From: Brucella haematophila
GTDB lineage: Bacteria; Pseudomonadota; Alphaproteobacteria; Rhizobiales; Rhizobiaceae
Reading direction: 5' to 3'
Assembly: GCF_005938105.1 (NCBI RefSeq)
Contig: NZ_VCPE01000003.1
Coordinates: 248,001 to 312,000 of the forward strand
Length of the DNA: 64,000 nt
Shown here: in pieces, positions 61,756-64,000 of the stretch
Numbering within the stretch: the stretch's first letter is position 1
Layout of the letters: each line of letters opens with the position of its first letter
Position numbers and translations under genes: made by a program
Notes under the pieces: model-generated
What the model was told of the DNA's origin: nothing
The model's input: the letters and a program-made list of their open reading frames with translations, nothing else
The model's database searches: none

Positions 61756-63069
61756 ATGACTATTATACGAGACCATGACGTCGGCCATGCTGCCGCCGTC
61801 ACCGCCAGCGCAACACCGTCCAAGAGAACCAATGCTGTCATCGGGACCACGATCGGCAATGTCCTCGAATGGGTCGATTTTGCTTCCTACGCATTCTTCG
61901 CGACGATTATTGCATCGCATTTCTTTCCGGCTGGGGATGATTTCCTCGCGCTGATGAGCACATTCGCGGTCTTCGGCGTCGGCTTCGTTGCTCGCCCGCT
62001 CGGCGCCTTGTTCTTCGGTCGCTTTGGCGACAAGAGGGGTCGCAAGCTCGCGCTACTGATTTCGATGCCGCTGATGGGTATCGGCACGCTCTTTGTCGGG
62101 GCCACCCCTTCTTATGATTCCATTGGCATTCTTGCGCCGATTATGCTCATTTTGGGTCGTGTCATGCAGGGCTTTGCGGCTGGCGGCGAAGTGGGGAACG
62201 CCATCGCTTTTCTGCTCGAATGGGCTCCCGCAAAACGCCGCGCGCTTTACAGTGGTCTCCAACAGTGCACTTCGCTGCTTGGCACCCTGATCGGTTCCGG
62301 CACGGCGGCCCTGTTGACAACGATCATGACGACAGAGGATCTCCATTCGTGGGGCTGGCGTATTCCGTTTCTGGTCGGTGGATTGCTGGTTGCGCCGCTC
62401 GGTCTCTATCTCCGTCGACACATCGATGAATCACCAACTTTCGAACGCGCGCCCGATCCATCATTTGTGACGGATACGCGCAGCCAATGGATGCAGGGTG
62501 CCAAGTCGCTCGCGCTTTCAGCCGGATGGGTGGTTTCATTCTACATCTACCTCATCTATCTCATGACTTTCGTCACCAAATATTCCGGCATTTCCTCCCA
62601 GACCGCTCTCTGGGCGAATACCGCTGGTCTTGCTTCGATGATGATCAGCATTCCGATATTCGGTCTGATTTCGGACAAGGTTGGTCGCAAGCCGCCACTT
62701 TTCGTTGGCCTTCTGTTGTCCCTGGTTCTGGCCTATCCGGTTTTCTCGCTCCTGCTCGGCGGGATATCCATTGCGCAGCTCTTCGCGATTTTCATCGGTA
62801 TGGGCGCGCTGACCGGAATTTTTGCAGGTATCATGCCAGCTACCATGTCTGAAATGTTCCCGACCAAACTGCGTACGACTGGCGTGTCGGTCAGCTTCGG
62901 TCTTGCAACAGCAATCTTTGGCGGCTTTGCGCCTTTCATAGCGACCTCGCTGATCAACGTTACCGGCTCACCGCTATCTCCGACATATTATCTGGTCGTT
63001 GCTTCCGCAGTTTCCCTGCTGACGCTTGTGACTAGTGTTCGAGAAACCGCTCATTCGCGACTTGATTAA
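61756..63069 (+). CDS. MFS transporter, metabolite:H+ symporter (MHS) family
   Basis: A 437-residue twelve-helix transporter: the IGTTIGNVLEWVDFASYAFF first helix, GRFGDKRGRKLALLIS (MFS loop 2-3 motif), LQGFAAGGEVGNA-like RVMQGFAAGGEVGNAIAF and PATMSEMFPTKLRTTGVSVS are signatures of the ProP/KgtP/ShiA group, which import organic acids or osmolytes with protons. This is the likeliest uptake system for a dicarboxylate growth substrate here, alongside the ABC importer. The ATG follows GGAGGAGACGA; a clear terminator follows. Confidence 0.92.
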   Translation: MTIIRDHDVGHAAAVTASATPSKRTNAVIGTTIGNVLEWVDFASYAFFATIIASHFFPAGDDFLALMSTFAVFGVGFVARPLGALFFGRFGDKRGRKLALLISMPLMGIGTLFVGATPSYDSIGILAPIMLILGRVMQGFAAGGEVGNAIAFLLEWAPAKRRALYSGLQQCTSLLGTLIGSGTAALLTTIMTTEDLHSWGWRIPFLVGGLLVAPLGLYLRRHIDESPTFERAPDPSFVTDTRSQWMQGAKSLALSAGWVVSFYIYLIYLMTFVTKYSGISSQTALWANTAGLASMMISIPIFGLISDKVGRKPPLFVGLLLSLVLAYPVFSLLLGGISIAQLFAIFIGMGALTGIFAGIMPATMSEMFPTKLRTTGVSVSFGLATAIFGGFAPFIATSLINVTGSPLSPTYYLVVASAVSLLTLVTSVRETAHSRLD

Positions 63070-63088
63070 TGGAAACTAGAATAAAATT

Positions 63089-63108
63089 GGCCGGGATGAC
63101 CGGCCTTT
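63089..63108 (+). terminator. Rho-independent terminator of the MHS transporter gene
   Basis: GGCCGG-gatga-CCGGCC followed by TTTATT, 20 bp after the stop. Confidence 0.8.
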
Positions 63109-63205
63109 ATTAGCAGAAGAGAAGTTCTTCTATTTGGTCGAATTCCAACATGCAATCAAAGTTGACAGCTTGATGCGAAACCGTCACCATTGTTCGTGCG
63201 TGTTC

Positions 63206-63440
63206 TCACTTCACTCTATACCGCAATACCTCAACGAGAAGCGAAAATGCTGGCGTCGGTTATCCACGGATGGGGAAATTAGAGCCGGTAGTCGGGAAAG
63301 AGCTCACACCAGTCGCTTAAGACATGGATAAGACGTCCGTGGGCGAGATATGGTCCAAGCTGTCCTTCGGCCAGGTAGACTAAGCCGCAACCTTCAGCGG
63401 CGCGTCGAGCATCAGATTACGCATTTTGGATTGCGCCATC
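63206..63440 (-). pseudogene. LysR-family regulator, C-terminal fragment
   Basis: Three pieces in different frames line up with the end of LysR proteins: AAEGCGLVYLAEGQLGPYLA then GRLIHVLSDWCELFPDYRL before a stop at 63279, followed in another frame by TPAFSLLVEVLRYRVK and a stop at 63206. No N-terminal DNA-binding domain is found. It belongs to the common LysR branch with the LPE...DGRLV...W pattern, not to the two intact regulators of the island. It marks decay at the island's right border. Confidence 0.65.
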
Positions 63441-64000
63441 AACGGGACGAGGTTGATCAATGTTCTTGACTGGCAATCAGAGCGGTTGACGTTGGCTTTG
63501 CAGCAAAGCACCTTATCTCAGACGTACGCGATGACTTCCACAACAGCCGGCTCGGACCGCCTCAGGACATCGCGATTGTTCACGGAAAATGTAGCCGCAG
63601 AATAGAGCTAACCATATGAGTGAGATTGTGAATTTAATTACGCAGTCTTATGCGGATAACGACTGGAATACGTTCACGACGCCTTTGCCCAACTCTTTGT
63701 TTACCGTGCCACCGATCCGCGACGTTTCAGAAAAGTTCCCAATGTCACGTCGGTTCACCTTTGGGCGGCCTTCGCACTATCTTGCTCCAATGAAGAATGG
63801 GTTGTAAAAAGATCGTACTCACCGATCATCAATCGGAGGGCGGCTATGGCTATTGGGAAAATACGGCTTAACACATGACAATTGTTCGTCTGTCGGCCAA
63901 AAAAATGACTCATTCAGGCTTCTTTGAACACGGCTGAACCGCTATCGGCGGTTCAAAACAATGGGTCCTTCCCCTACACGACCTTGACCATTCTTTTTCC
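63441..64000. other. Right-edge region without recognised genes
   Basis: A 63-codon open frame (63616-63807, MSEIVNLITQSYADNDWNTF ...) has an ATG but no clear ribosome site or family. A short hairpin TGAACCGC ... GCGGTTCA lies at 63935-63955. Nothing else is supported. Confidence 0.3.

Noticed and set aside
63616-63807. 63-codon frame near the right edge
   Set aside because: No ribosome site, no family resemblance, and located in decayed sequence; too weak to call a gene.

Overview
The window looks like part of a Brucella/Ochrobactrum-type alphaproteobacterial replicon (inference). The reasons are an IalB-family periplasmic protein leading the secretion operon, alphaproteobacterial-style CoA and methylsuccinyl-CoA enzymes, and moderately high GC with a lower-GC patch near 15.7-16.6 kb. 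No rRNA, tRNA or CRISPR array was found.

Region 1 (1-16.6 kb) is a contact-dependent inhibition / two-partner secretion locus. A partial integrase-like gene and an XRE regulator with a palindromic operator come first. An operon follows: IalB-like protein, TpsB/CdiB transporter, lipoprotein and a 3157-residue CdiA. The last ~80 residues of CdiA match the 16S rRNA-cleaving domain of colicin E3, with all four catalytic positions at the same spacing. The next small gene matches the colicin E3/cloacin immunity family. Behind it sits a promoterless second toxin module carrying a gap-free 450-bp copy of the cdiA 3' region, then its own presumed immunity gene and a further orphan immunity-like gene.

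Region 2 (16.6-20.8 kb) is a degraded accessory zone. It holds a truncated, frameshifted Hsp70 gene, an intact IS6-family element without target duplication, a UvrD-like helicase that lost its N-terminus at the IS end, a PD-(D/E)XK-type nuclease and an IS6 remnant.

Region 3 (20.8-63.1 kb) is a very large catabolic island for a (probably methyl-branched) carboxylic acid. It encodes a mesaconyl-C4-CoA hydratase-like protein, a dedicated ETF, a methylsuccinyl-CoA dehydrogenase-like enzyme, four CaiB/BaiF proteins (one a clear alpha-methylacyl-CoA racemase, one a clear 2-methylfumaryl-CoA isomerase), two CitE-type lyases and an MmgE/PrpD protein. It also has a full beta-oxidation operon (CoA ligase, acyl-CoA dehydrogenase, enoyl-CoA hydratase, thiolase), many SDRs, an ABC importer, two MFS transporters, cupins and SnoaL-like proteins. 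Together these could convert methylsuccinyl-CoA to mesaconyl-C1-CoA, mesaconyl-C4-CoA, citramalyl-CoA and then pyruvate plus acetyl-CoA.

Two paralogous LysR regulators lie in the island. The dyad ATAGG-N5-CCTAT, which fits the LysR T-N11-A rule, recurs exactly or with one mismatch in nine intergenic regions, so the island probably forms one regulon. The right edge (63.1-64 kb) holds only a LysR pseudogene fragment and unassigned sequence.
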